From positions 1-43,718 of the forward strand of contig NZ_FONE01000027.1 in the NCBI RefSeq assembly GCF_900112825.1: a DNA stretch of 43,718 bases, given 5' to 3'. The position numbers were made by a program, and so were the translations under genes. Shown piece after piece: positions 34,032 to 43,624 of this stretch; position 1 is the first letter of the stretch; each line of letters starts with the position of its first letter. Below the pieces are notes generated by a model. The model did not search any database, was not told the origin of the DNA, and worked only from the letters and a program-made list of their open reading frames with translations. This DNA is from Nitrosomonas sp. Nm166 (lineage in GTDB: Bacteria > Pseudomonadota > Gammaproteobacteria > Burkholderiales > Nitrosomonadaceae).

Positions 34032-35183
34032 ATGAATGATCCCGTAGTTATTGTAGGAAGTGGATTGGCGGGCTATGCTGTAGCACGTGAGCTACGTAAG
34101 CTGAATACAGAAATTCCGATAATTATGTTATCTGCAGACCACGGTGGTTTTTACTCCAAGCCGATGTTGTCAAATGCTTTAGCATTTGGTAAGACGCCTG
34201 CTTCTATTTTAAATAACGATGCAGTTCAAATGGCTGCACAGCTTAAGATTTACATTCGCCCTTACTGTCGTGTAGCGACCATTGATCAATCCAGAAGTAT
34301 GGTGACATTGATGGATGGTGAAGAAATATTCTATGACCAGTTAGTTCTGGCATTAGGCGCAGATCAGGTGCGCTTGCCATTACAGGGAAATGGTGTGGCA
34401 AAGATCTTAACCGTGAATGATCTCGATGATTATCAAAATTTCCGAGATGCATTGACAGGTAAGAAGCGAGTCAGCATTATCGGCGCAGGTTTAATTGGTT
34501 GTGAATTTGCAAATGACTTGGCAGCAGCAGGGTATCAAGTGGATGTCATTGATATAAGTGCACAGCCCTTAGGAAGACTTTTGCCACCAGCAGGGGGCGC
34601 TTTTATACAGCAGAAACTGGCAGCCAATGGTGTATTTTTTCATTTAAATACGACTACTCAAACTGTTGATCAAGTCAATAAGCAATTCCGTTTAACGCTA
34701 ACCAGCGGAGAATCGTTCGAGTCTGATCTGGTGCTCTCATCGGTAGGGCTACGTCCTCGTACTCAACTGGCTGAAACAGCTGGCATTCAGGTTAATCGTG
34801 GTGTTGTAGTGAATCGGCTGTTACAAACTCGGTTTGCTAATATTTATGCTTTAGGTGATTGTGCAGAGGTTGAGAGCAAGGTACTCCCCTTTGTAATGCC
34901 AATTACTCACGCAGCAAGGGCTTTAGCTGCAACGCTTGCGGGTAACCCAACATTTGTTCAGTATCCAGCAATGCCAGTAATGGTAAAAACACCGGCGTGC
35001 CCAACAGTGGTTTCGCCGCCTGATTTTAGCGTAAAGGGAGAGTGGAATGTTGAGGCTGATGAAGAGGGTGTCAAAGCACTTTATCAGGATGAGGCTGGGA
35101 ACCTGCTAGGTTATGCTTTACTGGGTGCCGCGACCAAGGAAAAAAATAACCTTACAGCTCAATTGCCTCCTGTATTGATGTGA
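34032..35183 (+). CDS. Rubredoxin-NAD(P) reductase-like flavoprotein
   Basis: FAD-dependent pyridine-nucleotide oxidoreductase, 383 residues. The FAD motif is IVGSGLAGYAVARELRKL (about 7-24), the NAD(P) motif is IGAGLIGCEFANDLAAAG (about 150-167), and the second FAD contact is NIYALGDCAEV. No redox-active CxxC is present, which fits a rubredoxin or ferredoxin reductase and not a thioredoxin-type enzyme. Adjacent to rubredoxin by two bases, so it most likely reduces it with NAD(P)H. Confidence 0.9.
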   Translation: MNDPVVIVGSGLAGYAVARELRKLNTEIPIIMLSADHGGFYSKPMLSNALAFGKTPASILNNDAVQMAAQLKIYIRPYCRVATIDQSRSMVTLMDGEEIFYDQLVLALGADQVRLPLQGNGVAKILTVNDLDDYQNFRDALTGKKRVSIIGAGLIGCEFANDLAAAGYQVDVIDISAQPLGRLLPPAGGAFIQQKLAANGVFFHLNTTTQTVDQVNKQFRLTLTSGESFESDLVLSSVGLRPRTQLAETAGIQVNRGVVVNRLLQTRFANIYALGDCAEVESKVLPFVMPITHAARALAATLAGNPTFVQYPAMPVMVKTPACPTVVSPPDFSVKGEWNVEADEEGVKALYQDEAGNLLGYALLGAATKEKNNLTAQLPPVLM

Positions 35184-35246
35184 AGATAAAACTGTTTTGG
35201 TAATCAACTTATCAATGGGTTATGAAATACATACTCAATATTTGCG

Positions 35247-35843
35247 ATGACGAAATTTTTATTTGATCTTTTTCCAGTCATTTTGTTTTTCTTGTCTTTC
35301 AAAGTTTATGATATTTTTGTCGCAACCGCAGTCGCGATGGCAGCAGCGATTGGACAGATTGGCTGGCTTTGGTTCCGGCGTCGTCAAGTTGATAAAATGA
35401 TGTGGTCAAATCTGGCTATTATTGTTATTTTTGGCGGTGCTACGCTGATATCCCAGGATGAAACATTTATCAAATGGAAACCGACGGTATTGTACTGGTT
35501 AATTGCAACTGTCTTGCTGGCATCAAATTTAATTTTCAGAAAAAACTTGATTCAAGCAATGTTAGAGAAACAAATTGTATTGTCACCCATAATCTGGAAT
35601 AAACTTAATCTGAGCTGGATAGGATTCTTTCTATCAATGGGTTGTATCAATCTGTATGTGGCGTTTAATTTCTCGGTGGATACTTGGGTTACGTTTAAAT
35701 TATTTGGCGCGACTGCCTTAATGCTCGTTTTTATGATAGTGCAAGTAATGATGTTAGGAAAGCATTTGAAAAATGCATCTTCCGTATTAATCGAAAACGT
35801 CTCTGGTAAGCAACGTGATCCAGGAGAAGAAAATCGAGAATAA
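35247..35843 (+). CDS. yciB: YciB/IspZ septation-type inner-membrane protein
   Basis: Integral inner-membrane protein of the septation protein A family, 198 residues with about five hydrophobic segments. Typical features are the start [19 protein letters not shown], the interior [19 protein letters not shown], and the late [13 protein letters not shown]. Linked to cell-envelope integrity and division in several proteobacteria. The tail after about 180 is hydrophilic. It is followed after 17-20 bases by yciI, a common pairing. Confidence 0.93.
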   Translation: MTKFLFDLFPVILFFLSFKVYDIFVATAVAMAAAIGQIGWLWFRRRQVDKMMWSNLAIIVIFGGATLISQDETFIKWKPTVLYWLIATVLLASNLIFRKNLIQAMLEKQIVLSPIIWNKLNLSWIGFFLSMGCINLYVAFNFSVDTWVTFKLFGATALMLVFMIVQVMMLGKHLKNASSVLIENVSGKQRDPGEENRE

Positions 35844-35863
35844 GGCAAGTAAAGGGAGCAATG

Positions 35864-36166
35864 ATGCTATATGTTATCAATGGTGAGGATGCTCCAAACA
35901 GCCTCGAAAAAAGAATGGCAGTTCGTCCAGAGCATCTGAAGAGGATTCAGGCGCTACAAGAAGCAGGGCGTTTGATTTTGGCAGGACCCTATCCTGCAAT
36001 CGATAGTCAAGATCCAGGAGCAGCAGGTTTTTCAGGAAGTTTAATCGTGGCGGAGTTTGAATCCTTAGAAGCTGCACAGGCTTGGGCCGATGCGGATCCT
36101 TACACTGGTTCAGGTGTTTACGAGAAAGTAACTGTCAAACCTTTTAAAAAGGTATTGCCAACATAA
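35864..36166 (+). CDS. YciI-family protein
   Basis: YciI-like protein, 100 residues, with the family's ferredoxin-like fold. The conserved His is in RPEHLKRIQ and the Asp is in [15 protein letters not shown]. Two ATGs stand in tandem (35861 and 35864). The AGGGAG site at 35853-35858 is better spaced for the second. The biochemical role is not established for most members. Confidence 0.9.
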   Translation: MLYVINGEDAPNSLEKRMAVRPEHLKRIQALQEAGRLILAGPYPAIDSQDPGAAGFSGSLIVAEFESLEAAQAWADADPYTGSGVYEKVTVKPFKKVLPT

Positions 36167-36221
36167 AACAATTACCAATTTCAATAGTATCAGCTAGTTG
36201 AATGTAAATGACATGTAGAGA

Positions 36222-36250
36222 TTCACGTCTATTCAGTTAAGGCGTATACT
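36222..36250 (+). promoter_or_regulatory. Candidate sigma-70 promoter of the parvulin gene
   Basis: TTCACG (36222-36227) and TATACT (36245-36250) are 17 bases apart. A perfect seven-base inverted repeat TATATTC/GAATATA follows at 36264-36281, in the leader region, and could be an operator or an RNA hairpin. Confidence 0.5.
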
Positions 36251-36312
36251 TTCGGTCGGCAAATATATTCTGGTGAATATAACTTTATCTAAATCACAAA
36301 AAAGGAAATTCC

Positions 36313-37107
36313 ATGCGTTTGACGAAATTTTCGCAAGTTATGATAGTTAGTATGTTGGGCTTGGCTACTTTATCAGCTCAAGCTCAGTCAACAGGAGTGA
36401 TGGCTAAGGTAAATGGCGTAGCAATTCCGCAATCACGTCTGGAGCTAATGGTGAAAGCGAGCGTTGCGCAGGGTCAGCAAGATGGTCCGGAATTGAGAAA
36501 AGCTTTGCGTGAAAATCTGATTGCTGAAGAAATTATTGCACAAGAAGCAATCAAAAAAAAATTGGATAAAGATCCAGAAGTTATTGCACAGCTTGAAATA
36601 GCTCGACAGCAGGTATTAATCAGAGCTTTTCAAGCTAATTACATCAAGAATAATGTGGTGAGTGACGAGACCTTGCGGAAAGAATACGAAGTTCTGAAAG
36701 TACAGATGGGTGATAAAGAATATAAAGCACGTCATATTCTTGTGGAAAGTGAAAGCGCAGCTCGGGATATTATTGCCAGCCTCAAGAAAGGCGGTAATTT
36801 TGCTAAAATTGCCGAGGAAAAATCAATTGATGAGGGAAGTAAAGAAAATGGTGGCGAACTTAATTGGAGTCCACCAGCAGCATATGTCAGACCTTTCTCC
36901 GAAGCATTGGTGAAATTACCGAAAGGTGGATTGACGGAGCAGCCAGTGCAAACTTCTTTTGGTTGGCATGTGATTCAATTAATGGATACACGACCAATGG
37001 AAGTTCCGCCATTTGAAGAAGTAAAGCAGAATATACAACAGCGTGTACTGCAACGGGAATTTGCAACAGTTGTCCAAGATTTGCGCAGTAAAGCAAAAGT
37101 AGAGTAG
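36313..37107 (+). CDS. Exported parvulin-type peptidyl-prolyl isomerase
   Basis: Periplasmic PPIase, 264 residues, that assists folding of exported proteins. Residues 1-25 form a signal peptide ending in AQA. A SurA/PrsA-like helical segment (about 30-125) precedes the parvulin domain at about 137-230. The domain shows YKARHILVESE, GGNFAKIAEEKSID, GGELNWSPP, PFSEALVKLPKGG and TSFGWHVIQL. The final short helix returns to the chaperone-like part. One parvulin domain only, unlike SurA. Its own promoter lies upstream. Confidence 0.93.
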   Translation: MRLTKFSQVMIVSMLGLATLSAQAQSTGVMAKVNGVAIPQSRLELMVKASVAQGQQDGPELRKALRENLIAEEIIAQEAIKKKLDKDPEVIAQLEIARQQVLIRAFQANYIKNNVVSDETLRKEYEVLKVQMGDKEYKARHILVESESAARDIIASLKKGGNFAKIAEEKSIDEGSKENGGELNWSPPAAYVRPFSEALVKLPKGGLTEQPVQTSFGWHVIQLMDTRPMEVPPFEEVKQNIQQRVLQREFATVVQDLRSKAKVE

Positions 37108-37172
37108 TAAAGTTATTTTTTGTATTGTAAATTGCCCGACGAGTAGATTGGATTTAATTATCAAGAAAATTA

Positions 37173-38252
37173 TTAAAAACAAACCTTTTCTACTCGGGGT
37201 GCTACTGCGCAAAGTAATTCATAGCCGATCGTACCTGCTCGGTGCGCTATTTCATCAACGGTTATTTCTTTGCCCCATAAAATAACCGGGCTATTTAACT
37301 CAGCATTCTCAATATCAGTTAAATCCACAGCCAACATATCCATAGATACCCGGCCCAATAGTCGAGTATGTTGGTTGTTGACCAGTACCGGCGTGTTGGT
37401 CGGTGCATGACGGGGATATCCATCTGCATAGCCACATGCAACAATACCAATACGCATTGCACGGTCAGCCTGGAAGAGACCGTGATAACCTACCTTGTCC
37501 CCGCATTTTAGATTCTGTATTGCAATGATTCTACTTGATAGTGTCATGACTGGTCTCAAGTTGAGATCTGATGCGGTTTGATCAGGAAAAGGGGAAATTC
37601 CATAGAGCATGATTCCAGGGCGTACCCAGTCAGCATGTGTTTCTGGATACCGTATAATAGCTGCTGAATTTGCCAGTGAGCGTGGATAGTTATATCCTTG
37701 AGTAGCCATTTCAAAATACTGCAATTGTTGAATTACACTCTCTTTTTCTGAAGGATCATCGGCGCAGGCAAAATGTGTCATCAATGTGATAGTGTTTGCA
37801 CATCGATTTCCTTTAAACATACTCATTACTTTATGAAATTGCTCAGGTGCTAATCCTAAGCGATTCATACCCGTATTGATTTTCAGAAATAGGTCGACAC
37901 GTTGCTTGGACTCTAGCAACATAGCGACTTGTTCACTATGATGAATGACAGTACTTAACTGATACTGTTCAAGCAACCCTAATTCTTGTGTAGAAAAGAA
38001 TCCTTCCAATAACAGGATAGGTTGCCGATAGCCAGCATCGCGTAAGCATATCGCAGCATCCAACTCCAGAAGTGCAAATCCATCGACAGTTTTTAACGCG
38101 TTTGCAGCATGCAGCAATCCATGGCCATAAGCATCTGCTTTGATAACTGCCATAATGCGCGAGCGTGGGGCGTATTGACGAACCACAGCCAGATTATGTG
38201 CTAAAGCGGAAAAATCTATTGTGGCTTGGGTAGGGCGGGGCATCGATTTCAA
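37173..38252 (-). CDS. alr: Alanine racemase
   Basis: PLP-dependent alanine racemase, 359 residues, giving D-alanine for peptidoglycan. The PLP lysine is in AVIKADAYGHG (about residue 34). The second catalytic base, a Tyr, lies in DKVGYHGLF, and LGRVSMDMLAVDLTD is a family signature near the C-terminus. The gene faces the parvulin gene and diverges from lplT, so it is probably transcribed alone. Confidence 0.95.
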   Translation of the reverse strand: MKSMPRPTQATIDFSALAHNLAVVRQYAPRSRIMAVIKADAYGHGLLHAANALKTVDGFALLELDAAICLRDAGYRQPILLLEGFFSTQELGLLEQYQLSTVIHHSEQVAMLLESKQRVDLFLKINTGMNRLGLAPEQFHKVMSMFKGNRCANTITLMTHFACADDPSEKESVIQQLQYFEMATQGYNYPRSLANSAAIIRYPETHADWVRPGIMLYGISPFPDQTASDLNLRPVMTLSSRIIAIQNLKCGDKVGYHGLFQADRAMRIGIVACGYADGYPRHAPTNTPVLVNNQHTRLLGRVSMDMLAVDLTDIENAELNSPVILWGKEITVDEIAHRAGTIGYELLCAVAPRVEKVCF

Positions 38253-38487
38253 GTCCAGAATGAGCGGGAGTGAGTATATTATTTGCAGGATTTTTATAAT
38301 AGTTTAAATTTCGTGTGTTGAACTTAACTTTACTATCTTAGTACTTTAATGGCTCTCATAATATGTTAATCTCGCGTCCTTAATAAAATAGAATGGTTAA
38401 AAAACAGCATGTGTTGCTGTTAACTAACTTTTTTGAACGGACGAATGGCGCAATAATTCTTAAAACATAACCTTACAAGGAAATAGT
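38253..38487. other. Divergent promoter region of alr and lplT
   Basis: A 235-base AT-rich gap that must carry promoters for both genes. I see no RNA gene and no clear -35/-10 pair I would defend. Confidence 0.4.
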
Positions 38488-39762
38488 TTGGAACGCGGTT
38501 TTTATACGATTATGGCAGCGCAGTTTTTCTCTTCCTTGGCAGATAACGCGTTGTTGGTTGTAGCGATTGCATTATTGATTGATTTGCATGCTCCTGCTTA
38601 TTTAACACCCATGTTGAAATTTGTCTTTGTGTTGTTCTACGTCATTCTCGCTCCTTTCGTTGGCGCATTTGCTGATTCTATGCCCAAAGGACGTGTTATG
38701 TTTATTAGCAATATCATCAAAATTACAGGGTGCGGATTATTATTTTTCGCTATACACCAATACCTTGCATTGGCTGCTTATGCAGTTGTCGGTTTGGGCG
38801 CGGCCGCTTATTCTCCTGCTAAATATGGCATATTGACCGAATTACTGCCACCTGAAAAACTAGTGATTGCTAATGGATGGATCGAAGGATTAACAGTGGG
38901 ATCCATCGTGCTAGGTACCGTATTGGGAGGTATTTTGATTACACCCGCTGTTGCAAATGTCCTGTTGGAACTCGATTTTCCTATCATTGACACAGGTATT
39001 GATAGCGCACTGGAAAGTGGGATTTTTTTGATAGCCATCATTTATACGATTGCTGCATTGTTTAATATATATATTCCTAACACAGGCGTGGATCATCGTA
39101 TTCCCAAGAAAAATCCTCTTTATCTGATCCATGAATTCAGTCACTGCGTAAAATTATTATGGACAGACAAGCTCGGACAAATATCGCTTGCCGTAACCAC
39201 GTTATTCTGGGGAGCGGGCGCGACGTTGCAATTTATTGTGTTGAAGTGGGCTGAGGTGGCGATGGATTACCCACTTAATCAAGCTGCTCAATTACAAGGT
39301 GTAGTTGCGGTGGGTATTGCAATTGGCGCTGTGATGGCAGCAAGATTGGTTTCGCTGCGGCAATCGGTAAAAGTGATTCCGCTTGGTATTGCGATGGGAA
39401 TTGTTGTGATGGCCATGATTCTAGTAAAAAATTTAGGTATTGCGATTGTTTTGCTGATGCTGATCGGTGGATTGGCAGGGTTCTTTGTTGTACCCATGAA
39501 TGCTTTGTTACAACATCGTGGGCATATTCTGATGGGGGCTGGACACTCCATTGCAGTGCAAAATTTTAATGAAAATTTAAGCATTCTGGCAATGTTGTCA
39601 CTTTATGCCTTGCTGATATTATTTGAGGTGCATATTTATATTGTCATCGTCGCTTTTGGATTATTTGTATCTGTCATCATGACATTGATTAGAAGATGGC
39701 ATTTACTTAACCAAAGCAAAGAAGACTCACTGCATTTGATTGGTGCTAAGAAGATCCATTAA
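38488..39762 (+). CDS. lplT: Lysophospholipid transporter LplT
   Basis: Major-facilitator transporter, 424 residues with about twelve membrane helices. It matches LplT, which flips lysophospholipids to the cytosolic face for re-acylation. The start MERGFYTIMAAQFFSSLADNA is typical, with FADSMPKGRVM as the loop 2-3 motif and AAAYSPAKYGILTELLP further on. The start codon is TTG 38488 with AAGGA at 38477-38481. The usual partner acyltransferase (Aas) is not adjacent and not fused. Confidence 0.92.
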   Translation: MERGFYTIMAAQFFSSLADNALLVVAIALLIDLHAPAYLTPMLKFVFVLFYVILAPFVGAFADSMPKGRVMFISNIIKITGCGLLFFAIHQYLALAAYAVVGLGAAAYSPAKYGILTELLPPEKLVIANGWIEGLTVGSIVLGTVLGGILITPAVANVLLELDFPIIDTGIDSALESGIFLIAIIYTIAALFNIYIPNTGVDHRIPKKNPLYLIHEFSHCVKLLWTDKLGQISLAVTTLFWGAGATLQFIVLKWAEVAMDYPLNQAAQLQGVVAVGIAIGAVMAARLVSLRQSVKVIPLGIAMGIVVMAMILVKNLGIAIVLLMLIGGLAGFFVVPMNALLQHRGHILMGAGHSIAVQNFNENLSILAMLSLYALLILFEVHIYIVIVAFGLFVSVIMTLIRRWHLLNQSKEDSLHLIGAKKIH

Positions 39763-39805
39763 TTTCATTAAGATTAATATCGGAAAGAGATATTGAATGA
39801 ATTGT

Positions 39806-40537
39806 TTATTTCAATGATTGCATAGTTGATTGGGCGAAGCACAAGTCTTTCCAAGCTTTTGCTTTTTCTGGGAGGGCGCGCAACAGATAAGCAGGGTGAT
39901 ACGTAACAATCAAAGGAATGCCGGAATAATCATGAACTTTTCCACGCAAGCTGGAGATGCTGTCTTCACGCTTAAGAAGGTTTTGTGCAGCAACTTTCCC
40001 TAATGCAACAATAAGCTTAGGTTTAATCAGTGCAATTTGCCGCGTTAAATAAGGTTCGCATTGCCGTGCCTCATTCGAGGTAGGATTTCTATTATTTGGT
40101 GGGCGGCATTTTACGATATTAGTGATATAGACTTGGTGCTCGCGCTTTAATCCAATTGCCGCCAGCATTTGATCGAGTAGCTTGCCAGCCTGTCCTACAA
40201 AAGGCTCACCAGTCGCGTCTTCTCTTGCGCCAGGCCCTTCGCCGACAAACAGCCAATCTGCATCCTTATCACCGGTACCAAATACGGTTTGAGTGCGTGT
40301 TTGGCTTAAAGGGCACGCAATACAAACCGATACTGTTGATTTGAGCTTATTCCAATTCATCCGCTGGATTTCTTCCCACCGCTGGGCGTTTTCTGCAGAT
40401 CCCAATGGAGGTGTAAAATCGCTGGTCTCGTTAGATGATGTTTCTATTGCTTTATTTTGTTCTGATATGCCTGATTTTGAACGCCATATAGGCACCAAGC
40501 CCAATTCCTTAAGTATTTTTCTGCGCCGGCTGCTCAT
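39806..40537 (-). CDS. Type 4 uracil-DNA glycosylase
   Basis: Family 4 uracil-DNA glycosylase with an iron-sulfur cluster, 243 residues from ATG 40537. The Cys ligands lie in VCIACPLSQ and in VKCRPPNNRN...ARQCEPYL. Active-site segments are GEGPGAREDATGEPFVGQAG and TYHPAYLLR. The open frame runs upstream to 40576, but ATG 40537 overlaps the rimI stop by four bases (ATGA) and gives a normal start. The N-terminal 70 residues before the core are poorly conserved. Last gene of the tsaB-rimI unit. Confidence 0.92.
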   Translation of the reverse strand: MSSRRRKILKELGLVPIWRSKSGISEQNKAIETSSNETSDFTPPLGSAENAQRWEEIQRMNWNKLKSTVSVCIACPLSQTRTQTVFGTGDKDADWLFVGEGPGAREDATGEPFVGQAGKLLDQMLAAIGLKREHQVYITNIVKCRPPNNRNPTSNEARQCEPYLTRQIALIKPKLIVALGKVAAQNLLKREDSISSLRGKVHDYSGIPLIVTYHPAYLLRALPEKAKAWKDLCFAQSTMQSLK

Positions 40538-40995
40538 AATATTAATAGCATCACAAGCGCGTCTTCGCGTCCACACATGGCAGGGTAATAACCTTTGCGC
40601 GTAGCGATATGTTGAAAACCCATTTGCCTATAGAGTCTTGCGGCTCCGTGATTGGACTCTCGTACATCCAAGAACATCGACTTTGCATTTTCTTTTTTAG
40701 CAGATTGAATAAGATGTTGCAGCAGTCTCCCTCCGAAACCTTTTTTCTGCCAGTTTGCAGCAATACCAAGCGTTAACACATGTGCTTCTTCCGGACTCAT
40801 CATCATTATTCCATAACCGATCAGCGTATCGCCTTGTTCCAGAACCTGGCATAAATAGCCAGCTTTGATTGAATCGGCAAAGTTTCCAAGTGACCATGGA
40901 AAAAGAAAAATTTCCCGCTCAATAAGAATAACACGATCCAGGTCCGACGGATGCATTTTTCTGATTTCAACCGTCTGCTCCAATGTCATGTTCAC
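40534..40995 (-). CDS. rimI: Ribosomal protein S18-alanine N-acetyltransferase
   Basis: GNAT-family acetyltransferase, 153 residues. The acetyl-CoA pyrophosphate loop is IAANWQKKGFGGRLLQHLI (Q/RxxGxG/A type), and EAHVLTLGIA precedes it. The segment MFLDVRESNHGAARLYRQMGF is the RimI signature. It acetylates the N-terminus of S18; in some bacteria it is paired with the tsaB tRNA-modification gene, as here, with ATGA overlaps at both ends. Confidence 0.94.
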   Translation of the reverse strand: MNMTLEQTVEIRKMHPSDLDRVILIEREIFLFPWSLGNFADSIKAGYLCQVLEQGDTLIGYGIMMMSPEEAHVLTLGIAANWQKKGFGGRLLQHLIQSAKKENAKSMFLDVRESNHGAARLYRQMGFQHIATRKGYYPAMCGREDALVMLLIL

Positions 40996-41666
40996 CGCTC
41001 ACCTTCTTTTAATGCTATCTTGTTGCGCAAATAAACCGGTGTGGCTTGAGCCGGATCCGTCTTAGAACCATCGGTAAATTTGGGTAGTGCAAGCTGTGCT
41101 ATTTCCTTAGCCTGGGGATGGAGTGCATAGTGAATCTGCTGAATATTATCACTGTAAAGTGCCGATAATTCTTTGTGATATACATCAAAGCCACTTCCGC
41201 ATCCAATCCATTCATGCCCAGGCAATAGAGGTACCTGCTGGGGCGAACAAAGCGTAGGCGGACTGACTATTTTCCAGTGCTGATTAGTTAATTTCCTATA
41301 TGCAGCATGATAAATCTCGTTCATGCGTGCATCAAATGCTACGATAATTTTTTGTTTCCCGATTTGCTGCGCAACCGCTTCCAGCGTGCTGATGCCTACG
41401 ATAGGAAGATTGAGCGCATACCCTAAGCCTTGGGCGACACCACATGCAATGCGCAAACCAGTGAAAGAACCTGGGCCAGCGCCAAAAGCGATGCCATCTA
41501 TTTGGTGTAATGTTAATTCAGCTTCTGTGAGCAACTCCTGAATCATGGGCAGAAGAATCTCAGAATGACGATGCTGCGCAAGAATCTCCTTATTGAGTAT
41601 CCTGCCATCAAGATAAAGTGCTACTGAGCAAAATTCAGTAGAGGTTTCGAGAGCGAGAATTTTCAA
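40992..41666 (-). CDS. tsaB: tRNA threonylcarbamoyladenosine protein TsaB
   Basis: TsaB, 224 residues, an ASKHA-fold protein that works with TsaD and TsaE to form t6A37 in ANN-decoding tRNAs. The N-terminus ILALETSTEFCSVAL and the segment GIAFGAGPGSFTGLRIACGVAQGLGYA are family signatures. No metal-binding HxxxH as in TsaD is present. Upstream, 71 bases separate it from thpR. Confidence 0.94.
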   Translation of the reverse strand: MKILALETSTEFCSVALYLDGRILNKEILAQHRHSEILLPMIQELLTEAELTLHQIDGIAFGAGPGSFTGLRIACGVAQGLGYALNLPIVGISTLEAVAQQIGKQKIIVAFDARMNEIYHAAYRKLTNQHWKIVSPPTLCSPQQVPLLPGHEWIGCGSGFDVYHKELSALYSDNIQQIHYALHPQAKEIAQLALPKFTDGSKTDPAQATPVYLRNKIALKEGER

Positions 41667-41737
41667 AGTATGAGAAGTTTTAATTCAATAAAAATAAATA
41701 TCCTAGTGTCCAAAATAATGGATTCTTTAATGCTGGC

Positions 41738-42286
41738 TTAGCTTAAACACCATCGACCCAGTGAAAAATAATTAACACCGTTATCAGTTTGTTTGGACTG
41801 AATAAGAGACCATTCATTCACTTGCCATCGGATGGAATTATTCAGTTTGATTCTGGCTGGGCGAATCGCCTTTCGGATTAACGTTATATGCGGTTTATAG
41901 GCGCGCTCGTCAAATAAAAACCCCATCTCTAACAATGTATTTTTTAGTGCATCAACGAGACAAAATAGTTCTATAGGAAGCTTCTTTGCCTGAATATAAA
42001 CAATTTGATTTTGCTTCCAGTAGCAAATTTCTTCCAAGTTTAGTTCAAATTTCTTTGCCGAGATATTGTTCATGGCTTGCTGAAGCACCTCAACCTGATG
42101 GGCAGTTATATTCCCCAGAAATAGTAAAGTGAGGTGAATATGTTGCATTTTAACTTTGCGACCACCGCAAATAGATTCTAGTAGATCAGCCTGATCAGAT
42201 AACTGTGTTTGTACAGATTTGTTAGGAAAAAGAGCAAGAAATACTCGAAGAGGTTTTGCATGTGCATCAACTGGTTCTTTAATCAA
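41738..42286 (-). CDS. thpR: RNA 2',3'-cyclic phosphodiesterase (2H family)
   Basis: 2H-phosphoesterase of the LigT/ThpR family, 182 residues. Both catalytic HxTx motifs are intact: HLTL at 51-54 and HITL at 133-136, with FLALFPN and LLFLGN in the usual places. It opens 2',3'-cyclic phosphates on RNA, although the physiological substrate in bacteria is unclear. The start overlaps the ispF stop by four bases. Confidence 0.92.
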   Translation of the reverse strand: MIKEPVDAHAKPLRVFLALFPNKSVQTQLSDQADLLESICGGRKVKMQHIHLTLLFLGNITAHQVEVLQQAMNNISAKKFELNLEEICYWKQNQIVYIQAKKLPIELFCLVDALKNTLLEMGFLFDERAYKPHITLIRKAIRPARIKLNNSIRWQVNEWSLIQSKQTDNGVNYFSLGRWCLS

Positions 42287-42774
42287 TTTTGTTTCATGCG
42301 ATCAATCAAGCATACAACTTCTGCCACTATGCCTTCTTTGCGGCCAATTGCACCTAAGTATTCAGCTGTTTTGGCCTTAATGTTGATATTACTCGATTGA
42401 GTTTTTAAATCTTGTGCGATATTTGTAATCATGGTCGAGATATGAGGAGCCATTTTTGGTGCTTGAGCAATAATGGTTGCGTCAATGTTAATGATTTTAT
42501 AACTGTTACTTTCCAGTAAGCTATATACGCTGCGCAATAATACGCGACTATCAATATTTTTATAACGTGGATCAGAATCAGAAAAATGCTGGCCAATGTC
42601 TCCTAATGCAGCCGCACCTAGTAATGCATCGCAAATTGCATGCAATAACACATCAGCATCAGAATGGCCTAGTAATCCTTTTTCATAAGGAATAATCACT
42701 CCACCAATAATGAGTTGGCGACCTTCAACTAATTGATGTACATCAAAACCCTGCCCAATTCTTATTGTGCTCAT
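42283..42774 (-). CDS. ispF: 2-C-methyl-D-erythritol 2,4-cyclodiphosphate synthase
   Basis: IspF, 163 residues, fifth step of the MEP isoprenoid pathway. Zinc ligands are Asp11 and His13 in GQGFDVHQL and His45 in [23 protein letters not shown] and [11 protein letters not shown] are signatures, and [17 protein letters not shown] follows later. The start overlaps the ispD stop by four bases. Confidence 0.96.
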   Translation of the reverse strand: MSTIRIGQGFDVHQLVEGRQLIIGGVIIPYEKGLLGHSDADVLLHAICDALLGAAALGDIGQHFSDSDPRYKNIDSRVLLRSVYSLLESNSYKIINIDATIIAQAPKMAPHISTMITNIAQDLKTQSSNINIKAKTAEYLGAIGRKEGIVAEVVCLIDRMKQN

Positions 42775-43475
42775 GGATTATTCCTTTTTTGGATGATAAG
42801 TTCTGCTAAAGCCAGATCCTGAGGATAAGTGACTTTAAAATTGTAAGTATCACTGAGTACCAGCTTGGGACGAAGCCCTAAAGCTTCGACCGCGCTGGCA
42901 TCATCTGTTATATGAATATTTGCTGTATTGCGAAGTGCAGTCGTGAGTAGATCATAACGAAACATTTGCGGTGTTTGTGCTTGCCATAGATTTTCTCTGG
43001 ATTCAGTGTGTGCAATTCGATATTCAGCGTTACCTCGCTTTAATGTATCAGCTACTGGTACGGCTAATAATCCACCCACTTCATCGTCTGCTAATTGATT
43101 GATTAATTTCTCCAACTGAATTGAAGTTAAGCAAGGTCGTGCAGCATCATGCACCAATATCCAATCGCTTGCACCAATTAAATTTTTTTGCTTCGCTGCA
43201 GTAAGACCATTGAGCACACTTACTGCGCGAGTTGCACCGCCACAGTTTAATGTAGTCAATTTTTCCGAAAATTCGGACCAATCATATTTGATCCATTCAT
43301 TATCGTTGGGTGCAAGTACGACAAATATTCTTGTGATACGGTGGTTTTGAAATAATGCACTTATTGCATGATAAATCATGGGCCGATTGTTCAATGGGAG
43401 ATATTGTTTAGGCAATTCATTATGCATACGTGAACCTGAGCCTGCTGCTGGAATTAGTGCAAAAAAGTTGGACAT
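42771..43475 (-). CDS. ispD: 2-C-methyl-D-erythritol 4-phosphate cytidylyltransferase
   Basis: IspD, 234 residues, couples CTP to methylerythritol phosphate. The nucleotide loop is [20 protein letters not shown] at the N-terminus, and [10 protein letters not shown] and [10 protein letters not shown] follow in the usual order. I start at ATG 43475 because the residues encoded up to 43535 precede the first strand and are unlike the family. With ispF it forms the common ispDF pair. Confidence 0.95.
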   Translation of the reverse strand: MSNFFALIPAAGSGSRMHNELPKQYLPLNNRPMIYHAISALFQNHRITRIFVVLAPNDNEWIKYDWSEFSEKLTTLNCGGATRAVSVLNGLTAAKQKNLIGASDWILVHDAARPCLTSIQLEKLINQLADDEVGGLLAVPVADTLKRGNAEYRIAHTESRENLWQAQTPQMFRYDLLTTALRNTANIHITDDASAVEALGLRPKLVLSDTYNFKVTYPQDLALAELIIQKRNNP

Positions 43476-43604
43476 TGTTGAGCTTATGAAATGTTGAGTT
43501 AAGAAAACTGATTGATGTGTGAGAAATGCAAACACACTCAGCAGGGTTACAGAATTATAATTTCTTTTACTGATCTATAGCTTGAAATGCTGAACTATCA
43601 GTCT

Positions 43605-43624
43605 GAGAACCTGTTTGCAAAACT
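43605..43624 (-). repeat. Terminal inverted repeat of an IS5-type element
   Basis: GAGAACCTGTTTGCAAAACT on the plus strand resembles IS5-family termini of the GAGCCTGTTTGCAAAAC kind. The transposase reading frame ends inside its inner edge, as expected. It marks one end of the element; the other end lies outside the window. Confidence 0.6.

Noticed and set aside
37140..37197. Terminator between the parvulin gene and alr
   Set aside because: CGAGTAGA and TCTACTCG can pair, but the loop is over 40 bases and one arm lies inside the alr coding end, so it is not a credible terminator.
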